A DNA stretch of 5,571 bases from an uncultured Mycoplasmatota bacterium (GCA_948472605.1 CAOKUH010000093.1:1-5571), one strand, 5' to 3'; positions 1 to 5,264 are shown, counted from the first letter of the stretch. Numbers and translations are program-made. The notes: generated by a model from the sequence alone, not told the origin.

Positions 1-454
1 GAGGAGTTTTTTCATCCATGTGTAATGTTGCATGTATTATTTGATCTTTTTTGTAACCTAAGTCTTCATAAACAAAGTCCAATACAGTATTTGCCCATTT
101 CATCAATTCTTCTTCAGATAAATTATCAAAGAATATCTTATCACTTGTAAAAAGTATTTCATCTGCAACAACACTTTTAGAATCATTTACCATTTGATAA
201 AAACTTTTCTTTCTATCAGATCTAGCGTTTTTCATTCTTTCGTTAAATTCTAAACGATAATCTTTTGTTATTTCATAAAATCTATCAATGTATCTTTTAC
301 CACACTTAATAAGTTCAATATTTTTATGACTATCTTCTATTCTAATATCAGGGTTTGTTTTATAAGATTCTTTTTCTCTTTTGTTATGCTTACCTCTATT
401 AGTTAAATCACTTAATGATTTAACACCTTCACACCTAAATATGGCATAACTCAT
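1..454 (-). CDS. MobV/Pre-type relaxase, N-terminal part (runs off the left edge)
   Basis: This would be the plasmid-mobilization relaxase that nicks DNA at an origin of transfer and leads the strand into a recipient using a helper conjugation system. The 151 visible residues begin MSYAIFRCEGV. They contain the MobV motif I region (GKHNKREK near residues 21-28, followed by NPDI at 34-37); in MobM of pMV158 a His in this region is the nucleophile. They end in the metal-binding motif III, HATLHMDEKTP (141-151), cut just before the expected final His residues. The ATG at 452-454 has a strong AAAGGAGG at 461-468, six bases upstream. The gene overlaps the last 20 nt of the recombinase, so translational coupling is likely. 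The rest of the protein lies outside the window. The family call is made by motif recognition and is strong. Confidence 0.93.
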   Translation of the reverse strand, partial: MSYAIFRCEGVKSLSDLTNRGKHNKREKESYKTNPDIRIEDSHKNIELIKCGKRYIDRFYEITKDYRLEFNERMKNARSDRKKSFYQMVNDSKSVVADEILFTSDKIFFDNLSEEELMKWANTVLDFVYEDLGYKKDQIIHATLHMDEKTP

Positions 455-460
455 TTGAGA

Positions 461-468
461 CCTCCTTT
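461..468 (-). promoter_or_regulatory. Ribosome binding site of the relaxase gene
   Basis: AAAGGAGG on the minus strand lies six bases before the ATG at 454, inside the last codons of the recombinase. It fixes the start and shows that mob is meant to be translated from the recombinase transcript, since no separate promoter is evident. Confidence 0.8.
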
Positions 469-1812
469 GTCTTACTAACACGACTTAGGATTGCACTTTC
501 TAAATCTAGAGTAATAACACCTAATCTTAAAGTTTTATCATTATATCTTTTGGCATCCGATAAAACAATTAATCTTAATACTTTTTCATAATCTCCATTA
601 GGAATAAATCCTACATCTTCTAACTGTTCATCTGCTTCAATCTCATAGTAATTTAGTTTTAATTTATCATTTTTAATCGTATCTTGAAGTTTATCAAAAT
701 ATTCCTGTGCTTCTTTACTTGTTTTACCTTCGTGATTCATAGCAATTTTAGAACCATCAGAATCTTCAAAGATACTCCAATTACAAGGAACACCATATTC
801 ATTATGAAAGTTTACTAAATCAGCTAAAAAACTCTTTCTGTACTCGATATATTTTTGTTCTGTTTGTTCTCCAACTTTACTAACTTCAATATTATCAATA
901 TAGGTAGCAATAATTCTTTTCATTTCTTCTCTTGGAGAATTTGTTAAACTTAAAATGTTTTCCATTAGTTTATCAGGGTAGATAAGTTCATCAATTTTCT
1001 TTGTATCTTCTAAAACTAATAAATCATTTGTTGTAAAATTGAAGTTTTCGACTTGCTTTTGTTCTTTGATTTTCTTATTCAATTCTTCAATATTAAACTC
1101 AATAGATTTTAATTCATTACCAAACTCATCCATTTTTACAATACCTTGCATATAAGCACTTTTAATTCTATCTTTTTGTTTTTCTAATTCTTTAATCTTT
1201 TTAGTAAATTCTTCGGTATTATTATCTAATTTGGACTTGATAAAAGGTGTATAGTATTTATTGATTAAGTTATCTTTCTGTATCAATTCATATAGCTGAA
1301 TTAATAATCCATTTTTGATTTCTTCTTCCTTGTAGTTTGTTTTACATTTTTTGCATTTATAGTAATAATATTTCTTTCCATTTGGTTTTGTAGTAGCACA
1401 TCCACCTAGAAATCTTCCACATTCTGAACACTTTAGTTTATTAGTAAAAAGGTAGGTTGCCGTTCTTTCGTAATGCCTAGCATTTCTTTTCTTTTGATAC
1501 TGACAATTATCCCATTTTTCTTTAGATACAATAGGCTCAACTACATTTTCATAATAAGTAGGATTTTTTGTTTTCTTACCATGAAGATAATCACCTTTAT
1601 AAAGTTCATTTGTCATTATCTTCACAATAGTAGAGTCTTTCCAATTTGTTTTACCTAAAACTTGTTCTTTATTATAAATATTTGCGATTGCTTGATAACT
1701 TTTACCTTCTAAATATAAATCGTACATTCTAACTACTAAATCCTTAGTAAGTGGATCAGGTACTAACTTTTTGTTATCTCTTTTAAATCCTAGTGGTGTA
1801 TGATTTGGAATG

Positions 1813-1816
1813 TGTC
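1813..1816. repeat. 4-bp direct repeat (TGTC), left copy flanking the HD cassette
   Basis: TGTC (GACA on the recombinase strand) occurs directly outside both cassette ends, here and at 2702-2705. Collapsing the two copies to one rejoins codons GCA-GGA-CAC-ATT of the recombinase in frame. It is best read as a target-site duplication. Four bases alone could match by chance; the frame restoration is the stronger evidence. Confidence 0.65.
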
Positions 1817-1822
1817 TACCAC

Positions 1823-1840
1823 GTACATAATAGCACCAAT
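1823..1840. repeat. Left inverted repeat of the HD cassette (18 bp)
   Basis: GTACATAATAGCACCAAT, the exact reverse complement of 2676-2693. Its last base is also the first base of the candidate -35 box of the HD gene. Confidence 0.93.
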
Positions 1841-1868
1841 TGTTAATTTATCTAAAAAATGGTAAAAT
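1840..1868 (+). promoter_or_regulatory. Promoter of the HD-domain gene
   Basis: A TTGTTA -35 box (1840-1845) and a TAAAAT -10 box (1863-1868) are separated by exactly 17 bp. Transcription would start near 1875, leaving a very short leader that begins almost at the AGGAGG (1876-1881), 9 bases before the ATG at 1891. The promoter lies inside the cassette, directly against the inverted repeat, so the gene should be expressed wherever the cassette lands. Confidence 0.65.
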
Positions 1869-1890
1869 TATATCTAGGAGGTAACTATTT

Positions 1891-2565
1891 ATGAAGTTAT
1901 ACAGTAAAATTTTAAATAATAAAGAATATTTGAAAACAGTTCAAAAAATTGAAAGTATCAAATTTATAACAGATGGTAAATGGGATTGGGAACATGGATT
2001 AGAACATTATAAAAGAGTTGCTAATTATGTTAAAGATATATTAGTACAATTAAATGCTGATGAAAGAACTATTGAATTAGGAATGGCTGCTGCACTTTTA
2101 CATGATATTGGTTTAAGCAAAGGAGATAAAGTGGAACATGCTTTAGAAAGTAGTAAAATATTTGTAGATTATATTGAAATAAATGATTTAACTGAAGATG
2201 AATTGGAAGTTTTAAAACAAGCAATTCAAGACCATTCGAAAGGAAATAATATAACATCTTTAGTAGGTTTAGCTTTAGTTTTAGCAGATAAGTTAGATGT
2301 TACCTATCATAGAACTATAAATTCTAGTATTCAAGATACTATGAATAAAGAAATACAAAAGATTAAGAAAGTTAATATTAAAATTTCAGATGAATGTCTA
2401 ATTGTTAATTATTATACAAATAAAGATTTTAATTTTAATATATTACATGACTGGCCAAAAGCAATTACTATTCCTTACAAAGTAGCTAATTACTTAAATG
2501 TAAATTTCATATTTCTAATTAATGATCAAGAAATTGATATATCTAGTTTCTTATCTACCAAGTAA
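1891..2565 (+). CDS. HD-domain phosphohydrolase carried by the cassette
   Basis: A 224-aa cytoplasmic protein of the HD superfamily of metal-dependent phosphohydrolases. The metal-binding set is visible in order: His39 (EHYKRV), His71-Asp72 (LLHDIG), His83 (EHALESS), His115 (DHS) and Asp133 (LADKLD). It lacks signal peptide and membrane segments. The HD core fills about residues 30-145. The remaining C-terminal part, rich in beta-forming residues, is not recognised. Such proteins hydrolyse phosphoester bonds of nucleotides or cyclic nucleotides, but the substrate cannot be read from sequence. The start is secured by AGGAGGT at 1876-1882. It is the only gene on the plus strand and the only gene of an inserted cassette, with its own promoter and terminator. 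Its role there (stress, defence or nucleotide-analogue tolerance) is unknown. Confidence 0.9.
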   Translation: MKLYSKILNNKEYLKTVQKIESIKFITDGKWDWEHGLEHYKRVANYVKDILVQLNADERTIELGMAAALLHDIGLSKGDKVEHALESSKIFVDYIEINDLTEDELEVLKQAIQDHSKGNNITSLVGLALVLADKLDVTYHRTINSSIQDTMNKEIQKIKKVNIKISDECLIVNYYTNKDFNFNILHDWPKAITIPYKVANYLNVNFIFLINDQEIDISSFLSTK

Positions 2566-2606
2566 GTAACACACTACTAAGTTGTCAAAAACAATTTAGC
2601 TTTGTG

Positions 2607-2624
2607 CCAAAGGAAATCCTTTGG
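2607..2624. repeat. Perfect hairpin downstream of the HD gene
   Basis: CCAAAGGA-AA-TCCTTTGG forms an 8-bp stem with a 2-base gap at its centre. No T-run follows, so it is not a terminator by itself; it lies between the HD stop codon and the true terminator at 2634. It may protect the 3' end of the transcript or be a protein-binding palindrome of the cassette. Confidence 0.6.
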
Positions 2625-2633
2625 AATCCTATA

Positions 2634-2665
2634 AAATATCATAGCAATTAAACTATGATATTTTT
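2634..2665 (+). terminator. Rho-independent terminator of the HD gene, probably bidirectional
   Basis: The stem AAATATCATAG (2634-2644) pairs with CTATGATATTT (2653-2663) around an 8-nt loop, with T's continuing to 2665. On the minus strand the same hairpin is followed by TTTTAT, so it may also stop transcripts arriving from the recombinase N-terminal half, which would add to loss of recombinase and mob expression. Confidence 0.75.
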
Positions 2666-2675
2666 GTGTTAAAAT

Positions 2676-2693
2676 ATTGGTGCTATTATGTAC
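2676..2693. repeat. Right inverted repeat of the HD cassette (18 bp)
   Basis: ATTGGTGCTATTATGTAC, the exact reverse complement of 1823-1840. On the recombinase strand it supplies the TAA (2688-2686) that ends the truncated N-terminal fragment. Confidence 0.93.
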
Positions 2694-3165
2694 TAGATGG
2701 CTGTCCTGCTTGGATTGCTCCCACCATACCAAACTTCGTTCTTTCTGAACATTTTTCTATTTCATTTTGGCTTACGCTTGTCATAATTCTTAGAGTTAGT
2801 CTTCCAGTAGAAGTAGTAGTATTTGATGAATCATTTAAACAATCTATATCACAACCTGCATTATCAACTACTGTCATTAGTTTTTCTACATCATAAACAC
2901 TACGAGTAAGTCTATCCATTTTAAATGCCACAATAACATTAATTGTACCATTTTTTACATCTTTTAACATTTCTCTATATGCTGGTCTTTTATCGTTTTT
3001 AGCACTTATTCCTTCATCAGCATATACTTTGTAAATCTCATAACCTTTTCGCTCACAAAAGGCTTTTAATTGTTCTTCTTGTTGTCCTAGACTAAATCCT
3101 TCACGGGCTTGGTCGAGTGTACTCACTCTAATGTAAATCCCTGCAATTCTTTTTTCATTGTTCAT
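2686..3165 (-). pseudogene. Large serine recombinase, N-terminal catalytic domain, truncated by the HD cassette
   Basis: This is the first part of the recombinase completed at 1816-435. It holds the full resolvase-type catalytic domain: IYIRVSTLDQA with the nucleophile Ser15, the ADEGISAKNDKRPAY segment at about 49-63, and the AFKMDRLTR motif with Arg85 and Arg88. The long helix that leads into the DNA-binding part follows (to ERTKFGMVGAIQAG, residue 154). The next five codons (QPSST) and the stop come from the inserted cassette, so a 159-aa protein would be made without the recombinase domain, zinc ribbon or coiled coil. It should not integrate or excise DNA by itself. The start has AAAGGAG upstream, inside a hairpin (see 3171-3205). 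The gene faces a probable attachment site, as integrases of mobile elements usually do. Confidence 0.93.
2702..2705. repeat. 4-bp direct repeat (TGTC), right copy flanking the HD cassette
   Basis: The partner of 1813-1816. Read on the minus strand as GACA, it follows the G that opens the recombinase Gly154 codon. Confidence 0.65.
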
Positions 3166-3170
3166 TTTTA

Positions 3171-3205
3171 AATCTCTCCTTTTCTTATTTTTTTAAAGAG
3201 AGATT
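3171..3205 (-). promoter_or_regulatory. Hairpin that sequesters the recombinase ribosome binding site
   Basis: On the minus strand AATCTCTC (3205-3198) pairs with GAGAGATT (3178-3171). The stem can continue with TTT/AAA past one bulged G, so that the whole AAAGGAG Shine-Dalgarno sequence is inside it. This would keep recombinase translation low unless the hairpin opens. It is seen directly as an inverted repeat; the regulatory role is inferred. Confidence 0.5.
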
Positions 3206-3208
3206 AAA

Positions 3209-3238
3209 AGTACAAAAGTCCCATACTTTTAACCTCAA
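3209..3238 (-). promoter_or_regulatory. Possible recombinase promoter inside the attachment-site palindrome
   Basis: TTGAGG (3238-3233) and TGTACT (3214-3209) are spaced by 18 bp, each matching four of six consensus bases. If real, the centre of the palindrome would fall at the edge of the -35 box, so recombination there would change the promoter, as is known for tnpX of Tn4451. The match is weak. Confidence 0.3.
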
Positions 3239-3257
3239 AGTACGCCTTATTTTGTAC
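3210..3257. other. Candidate serine-recombinase attachment site (48-bp imperfect palindrome)
   Basis: The outer arms GTACAAAA (3210-3217) and TTTTGTAC (3250-3257) are perfect inverted repeats. Inner arms TACTTTTAA (3224-3232) and the reverse complement of TCAAAGTA (3235-3242) match with a one-base offset. The total length is about that of attP or attB sites of large serine recombinases, and the site ends 45 bp before the recombinase start, where such sites normally sit. The centre is near 3233-3234. Overlapping repeats include a second palindrome (3204-3212 with 3224-3232) and a direct repeat GTACGCC at 3240-3246 and 3254-3260. The assignment is inferred from symmetry, size and position. Confidence 0.45.
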
Positions 3258-3275
3258 GCCTAGTTTTAAATTAAA

Positions 3276-3548
3276 TTATTTAGTTTCTTTCAAATGCCTT
3301 TCTAAATCTTTTAACTTAATACTTTTGGAATAACCATTTATAAATACATCATCGCATTCTTCAAATAATAAATAGTCATTTCCATTAACTGATAAGATAT
3401 GAGGTTTAACATAGGCAATATTTGTTCCTTTGATATTTTTTACACATCCACTTGAAAAGGCAGAACTTACACCTGCGAATCTACATATCATATCAATTTT
3501 CTTTTGCAATTCATTACTAATTTTTAATTCTTTTACTTCTACTTTCAT
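3276..3548 (-). CDS. 90-aa protein of unknown function
   Basis: I do not recognise a family. The protein starts MKVEVKELKIS and ends LKDLERHLKETK; it is soluble, with no signal peptide or membrane segment. It contains three cysteines (in CRFAG, SGCVKN and EECDD) and a central part rich in beta-forming residues (IKGTNIAYVKPHILSVNGNDYLLFEE). A further upstream TTG at 3581 is in frame but lies in the T-run of a terminator and has no ribosome binding site, so the ATG at 3548 is preferred; its own upstream GGAAG is only fair. The gene sits between a terminator-bearing leader and the candidate attachment site, so it would be the last gene of an element whose end is near 3233. The Shine-Dalgarno weakness and the terminator suggest low or controlled expression. 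Confidence 0.6.
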   Translation of the reverse strand: MKVEVKELKISNELQKKIDMICRFAGVSSAFSSGCVKNIKGTNIAYVKPHILSVNGNDYLLFEECDDVFINGYSKSIKLKDLERHLKETK

Positions 3549-3579
3549 AAAAAACTCATCACTTCCATTCTCAAATAAC

Positions 3580-3605
3580 AAAAAAACTAGACGGTACTTC
3601 TAGTT
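3580..3605 (-). terminator. Rho-independent terminator 32 bp upstream of the 90-aa gene
   Basis: On the minus strand AACTAGA (3605-3599), a 7-nt loop and TCTAGTT (3591-3585) form a hairpin followed directly by a run of seven T's (3586-3580, overlapping the stem end). It can end transcription from the transglutaminase-like operon or act as an attenuator for the 90-aa gene. Confidence 0.75.
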
Positions 3606-3702
3606 AATATTTATTACTCTCGAATAAAAAGTTCGAGTTTCCTATCAATCTGGTGCGAGTAAGAAAGTTATTTCAAACTTTTTTCGCTAAAGTAAGTAAT
3701 CA

Positions 3703-3717
3703 ATACAATATTTGTAT
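3703..3717. repeat. Short palindrome ATACAA-TAT-TTGTAT
   Basis: A perfect 6-bp inverted repeat with a 3-bp centre, located 16 bp downstream of the candidate -10 box at 3733-3738. Its size and position suit a repressor operator, or the first stem of the leader RNA. Confidence 0.35.
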
Positions 3718-3732
3718 CAATTTCTTAATATA

Positions 3733-3761
3733 ATTATAAACTATTCTAAAAAATAATTCTA
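3733..3761 (-). promoter_or_regulatory. Candidate promoter of the leader RNA / 90-aa gene
   Basis: A consensus TATAAT (3738-3733) with a weak TAGAAT (3761-3756) 17 bp upstream on the minus strand. The -35 region is inside the loop of the 11-bp inverted repeat at 3744-3774, which could be its operator. In DNA this A+T-rich, boxes of this kind also arise by chance. Confidence 0.35.
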
Positions 3762-3774
3762 CAATTTTTTAGAA
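3744..3774. repeat. 11-bp inverted repeat just after the second transglutaminase-like gene
   Basis: TTCTAAAAAAT (3744-3754) and ATTTTTTAGAA (3764-3774) are perfect inverted repeats around a 9-nt loop, starting 11 bp beyond the stop codon at 3785. The stem is all but free of G+C, and its T-tract is inside the stem. It may be a weak terminator of the operon, an operator over the -35 region of the next promoter, or both. Confidence 0.55.
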
Positions 3775-3784
3775 CATTTTATTA

Positions 3785-4489
3785 TTAACAATCTGTGTAG
3801 TAATAATGAACAGTTAATTTTTTGATTTTTCCATTATCAATTTCTGTTCTATAACCTGCACCATTTCTATATAGTGGAGTATTTACATCTTCTGGGCCAC
3901 AAACTGTAACTTCTTCCTTTTTCCTTTCTACATAACTATCATAAGAATCACCCATAAAACTTTTCATAAATGATTGAAATGCTTTGTGAGCTTCTGAATT
4001 GTCTTCTTCTTTAGGTGCAGTAATTTGTCTAATTAGTTCTTCTTGTACTGCTTTAGCACTTACTTTTCCTTTTACATCAATTTCAAATATTTTTGAATAA
4101 TCACTCTTTTTGCATAAAAAACTTAAACAAGGGTCTAAAACATATTCAGTGCCATCAAACTTAAAACATATCCATGAATGGTAATACTCTGGTGTTCTTT
4201 CATCAAACTTTAAGTTTCCTCTCTCAATATAATCATCATCATTTAAAAATACTATTGCTGATTCTGTCGTTTGCCAACACCATCCTTCAAGTTTTCCTAC
4301 TGGCATTAATTCAAACAAAGAACCTTCATATTTGCCTAATACCTCAATATGTAGGTTATTTAACTTATTCATTAAATATTCTACAACTTTTGTATCAATT
4401 CTTTTAGATCGTAATATTTTAAATTTTTCTTCTTCTGTTAATTCTTTTTTTGAAATAACTTTATCTAATATTTCATTAATTCCAAACAT
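3785..4489 (-). CDS. Transglutaminase-like cysteine enzyme of unknown role (second gene of pair)
   Basis: A 234-aa soluble protein with the order Cys-His-Asp typical of the transglutaminase-like and papain-like folds: Cys71 in EGWCWQTT, His104 in YYHSWICF, and Asp119 in YVLDPCL. The HSW and YVLDP contexts are those of the transglutaminase core, so it is probably a peptidase, transamidase or deamidase. The N-terminal 60 residues are helical and charged; residues about 160-195 are a charged linker or helix, and the tail is beta-rich with many Tyr. There is no secretion signal, so it should act inside the cell. The start is set by AAGGAGG at 4503-4497. It lies 15 bp after the first gene of the pair and its ribosome binding site starts at that gene's stop, so the two are co-transcribed. 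The target is unknown. Confidence 0.7.
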   Translation of the reverse strand: MFGINEILDKVISKKELTEEEKFKILRSKRIDTKVVEYLMNKLNNLHIEVLGKYEGSLFELMPVGKLEGWCWQTTESAIVFLNDDDYIERGNLKFDERTPEYYHSWICFKFDGTEYVLDPCLSFLCKKSDYSKIFEIDVKGKVSAKAVQEELIRQITAPKEEDNSEAHKAFQSFMKSFMGDSYDSYVERKKEEVTVCGPEDVNTPLYRNGAGYRTEIDNGKIKKLTVHYYYTDC

Positions 4490-4504
4490 TTCATTTCCTC
4501 CTTG

Positions 4505-5203
4505 TTAACTAAAGAAACCTTTTGCTTTCATATCTTCATGGATTTCTTTACATACAGCATCATAATCAACTTCTTGCTTTAATATTTCAATCTCTTGTTT
4601 TAATTGTTCTAAATAAAATGGCTGAGTTGCAACTAAACAATTTTCTATATTAGGCAAAATCAATGGTAAAGCATATTTATCTTTTTCAATATCTGAATCT
4701 TGTTGAAAATCATAATATAAAAATCTAAGAGTTGTTTTCCTGTCGTTAACCTTTGTAATTTTTGGATTTTCAAGTTTATAATATAAATCTTTCTCAAATA
4801 CTAATCCAACAGAAGTATCATAAACTAATGTTGTGCCATCTTTTAATGTTCTTTCTGCAAAACAATGATTAGCAAAATGTTCACTTCCATTTCCATTTCT
4901 ATATTCGTCGATGTATTGTGGATTTAATCTTAAACTCTCAATATCTGCATCAACAACTTGAAAATCATCATCACCAAATCCTAAAGTTACTAATGTTCCT
5001 CTATCATAGCAATGACCATTACTTAATTTACCATGTAATAATAATATGGATGCTGGAAGTCCACCATAATAAATATGTCTTAAATTTTCTATTAGTTTCT
5101 TATCATAGGCACCAATAAGACCTTGTTTCACCCCATAGTTAAACAATTCATCATATCTTTTCTTATGTAATTTCCATTTCATTTCTTCTAATTCAGTTGC
5201 CAT
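4505..5203 (-). CDS. Transglutaminase-like cysteine enzyme of unknown role (first gene of pair)
   Basis: A 232-aa soluble protein with a Cys-His-Asp series like that of its neighbour: Cys65 in NGHCYDRGT, His113 in FANHCFAE, and Asp129 in LVYDTSVG. The segment between them carries an acidic GFGDDDFQVVDAD stretch (76-87). The C-terminal part (about 195-232) is a predicted amphipathic helix or coiled coil (YLEQLKQEIEILKQE). The same spacing of a Cys helix followed by His and Asp strands is found in transglutaminase-like proteins; exact chemistry is not known. An upstream ATG at 5278 is in frame but has no ribosome binding site; the ATG at 5203, preceded by AAGGGGG (5220-5214), is chosen. The gene follows the relaxase by 78 bp and has its own candidate promoter. 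Both genes together look like the cargo of the mobile element. Confidence 0.62.
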   Translation of the reverse strand: MATELEEMKWKLHKKRYDELFNYGVKQGLIGAYDKKLIENLRHIYYGGLPASILLLHGKLSNGHCYDRGTLVTLGFGDDDFQVVDADIESLRLNPQYIDEYRNGNGSEHFANHCFAERTLKDGTTLVYDTSVGLVFEKDLYYKLENPKITKVNDRKTTLRFLYYDFQQDSDIEKDKYALPLILPNIENCLVATQPFYLEQLKQEIEILKQEVDYDAVCKEIHEDMKAKGFFS

Positions 5204-5235
5204 ATTCAAATATCCCCCTTTTTGAATTGGTGTAT

Positions 5236-5264
5236 ATACTACCATAAAAAGTGATTTTGTGCAA
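5236..5264 (-). promoter_or_regulatory. Candidate promoter of the transglutaminase-like operon
   Basis: TTGCAC (5264-5259) and TAGTAT (5241-5236) are spaced by 17 bp on the minus strand, in the 78-bp gap between the relaxase stop and the start at 5203. The match is moderate. A 5-bp palindrome (TTGTG/CACAA) overlaps the -35 box. Read-through from mob is the alternative. Confidence 0.35.

Larger units (their letters stand above)
435..1816 (-). pseudogene. Large serine recombinase, C-terminal part, cut off by the HD cassette
   Basis: This is the 3' part of a large serine recombinase whose first 154 codons lie at 3165-2702. The reading frame is open from the cassette edge (HIPNHTPLGF) to the TAG at 435, 459 codons. 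The first Met inside it is at 1727, with a poor AAGGA upstream, so a 430-aa fragment could be made but would have no catalytic serine. Counting from that Met, the rest of the recombinase domain (about 1-90, with GKSYQAIA and TNELYKGDY) is followed by a zinc ribbon with Cys pairs at 100/103 and 125/128. A Lys/Glu-rich coiled coil follows at about 170-228, then a C-terminal region to 430. The zinc ribbon and coiled coil are the parts that bind att sites and control directionality in this family. The end overlaps mob by 20 nt. Joined to the N-terminal part, it gives a 613-aa protein, normal for the family. Confidence 0.92.
1817..2701. mobile_element. 885-bp transposase-less cassette carrying one HD-domain gene
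   Basis: This segment interrupts a serine recombinase gene between its Gly154 codon and the following His codon. Perfect 18-bp inverted repeats lie 6 bp from the left end (1823-1840) and 8 bp from the right end (2676-2693), and a TGTC direct repeat flanks the segment. The only gene inside is the HD-domain protein at 1891-2565, read opposite to the recombinase, with its own promoter and terminator. No transposase or recombinase is encoded. This matches the concept of mobile insertion cassettes (passenger gene between IS-like ends, moved in trans) known from the Bacillus cereus group. The outermost 6-8 bases of the two ends do not match each other, so the exact ends rest on the direct repeat and on restoration of the reading frame. 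The responsible transposase family cannot be named from the sequence. Confidence 0.83.
3580..3726 (-). ncRNA. Candidate small RNA or attenuator leader
   Basis: About 145 nt between a TATAAT box and a terminator have no open reading frame with a start and ribosome binding site, but carry a series of hairpins on the minus strand. The first is GCGA...TCGC closing AAGTT/AACTT (about 3690-3655), the second is CTCGAA/TTCGAG (3637-3619) and the last is the terminator (3605-3585). The arrangement fits an independent small RNA, or a leader whose terminator controls the downstream 90-aa gene. I do not recognise a known RNA family, and no tandem repeats of a type III antitoxin are present. Confidence 0.35.

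Noticed and set aside
1473..1658. Plus-strand open frame of 61 codons
   Set aside because: It lies antisense to the conserved recombinase C-terminal region, with no ribosome binding site. Its hydrophobic look comes from reading A+T-rich coding DNA backwards.
1823..2693. GTAC as the target duplication, with the cassette ending exactly at the inverted repeats
   Set aside because: Collapsing at GTAC leaves a recombinase frame that meets a TAG within a few codons. Collapsing at TGTC restores the full conserved frame.
1817..2701. Self-splicing intron splitting the recombinase
   Set aside because: There is no intron-like 5' motif or catalytic core on the recombinase strand, the inner gene is on the other strand with its own promoter and terminator, and the ends are inverted repeats. 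A DNA element fits better.
2666..2896. Plus-strand open frame of 76 codons crossing the cassette edge
   Set aside because: It is antisense to the catalytic domain of the recombinase and has no Shine-Dalgarno sequence.
3579..3581. TTG as start of the small protein (101 aa form)
   Set aside because: It falls next to a terminator T-run without a ribosome binding site. The ATG at 3548 is more likely.
3276..3726. Type III toxin-antitoxin system (RNA antitoxin plus small toxin)
   Set aside because: No tandem repeats precede the terminator, and the 90-aa protein is much shorter than ToxN-type toxins and lacks a recognisable motif.
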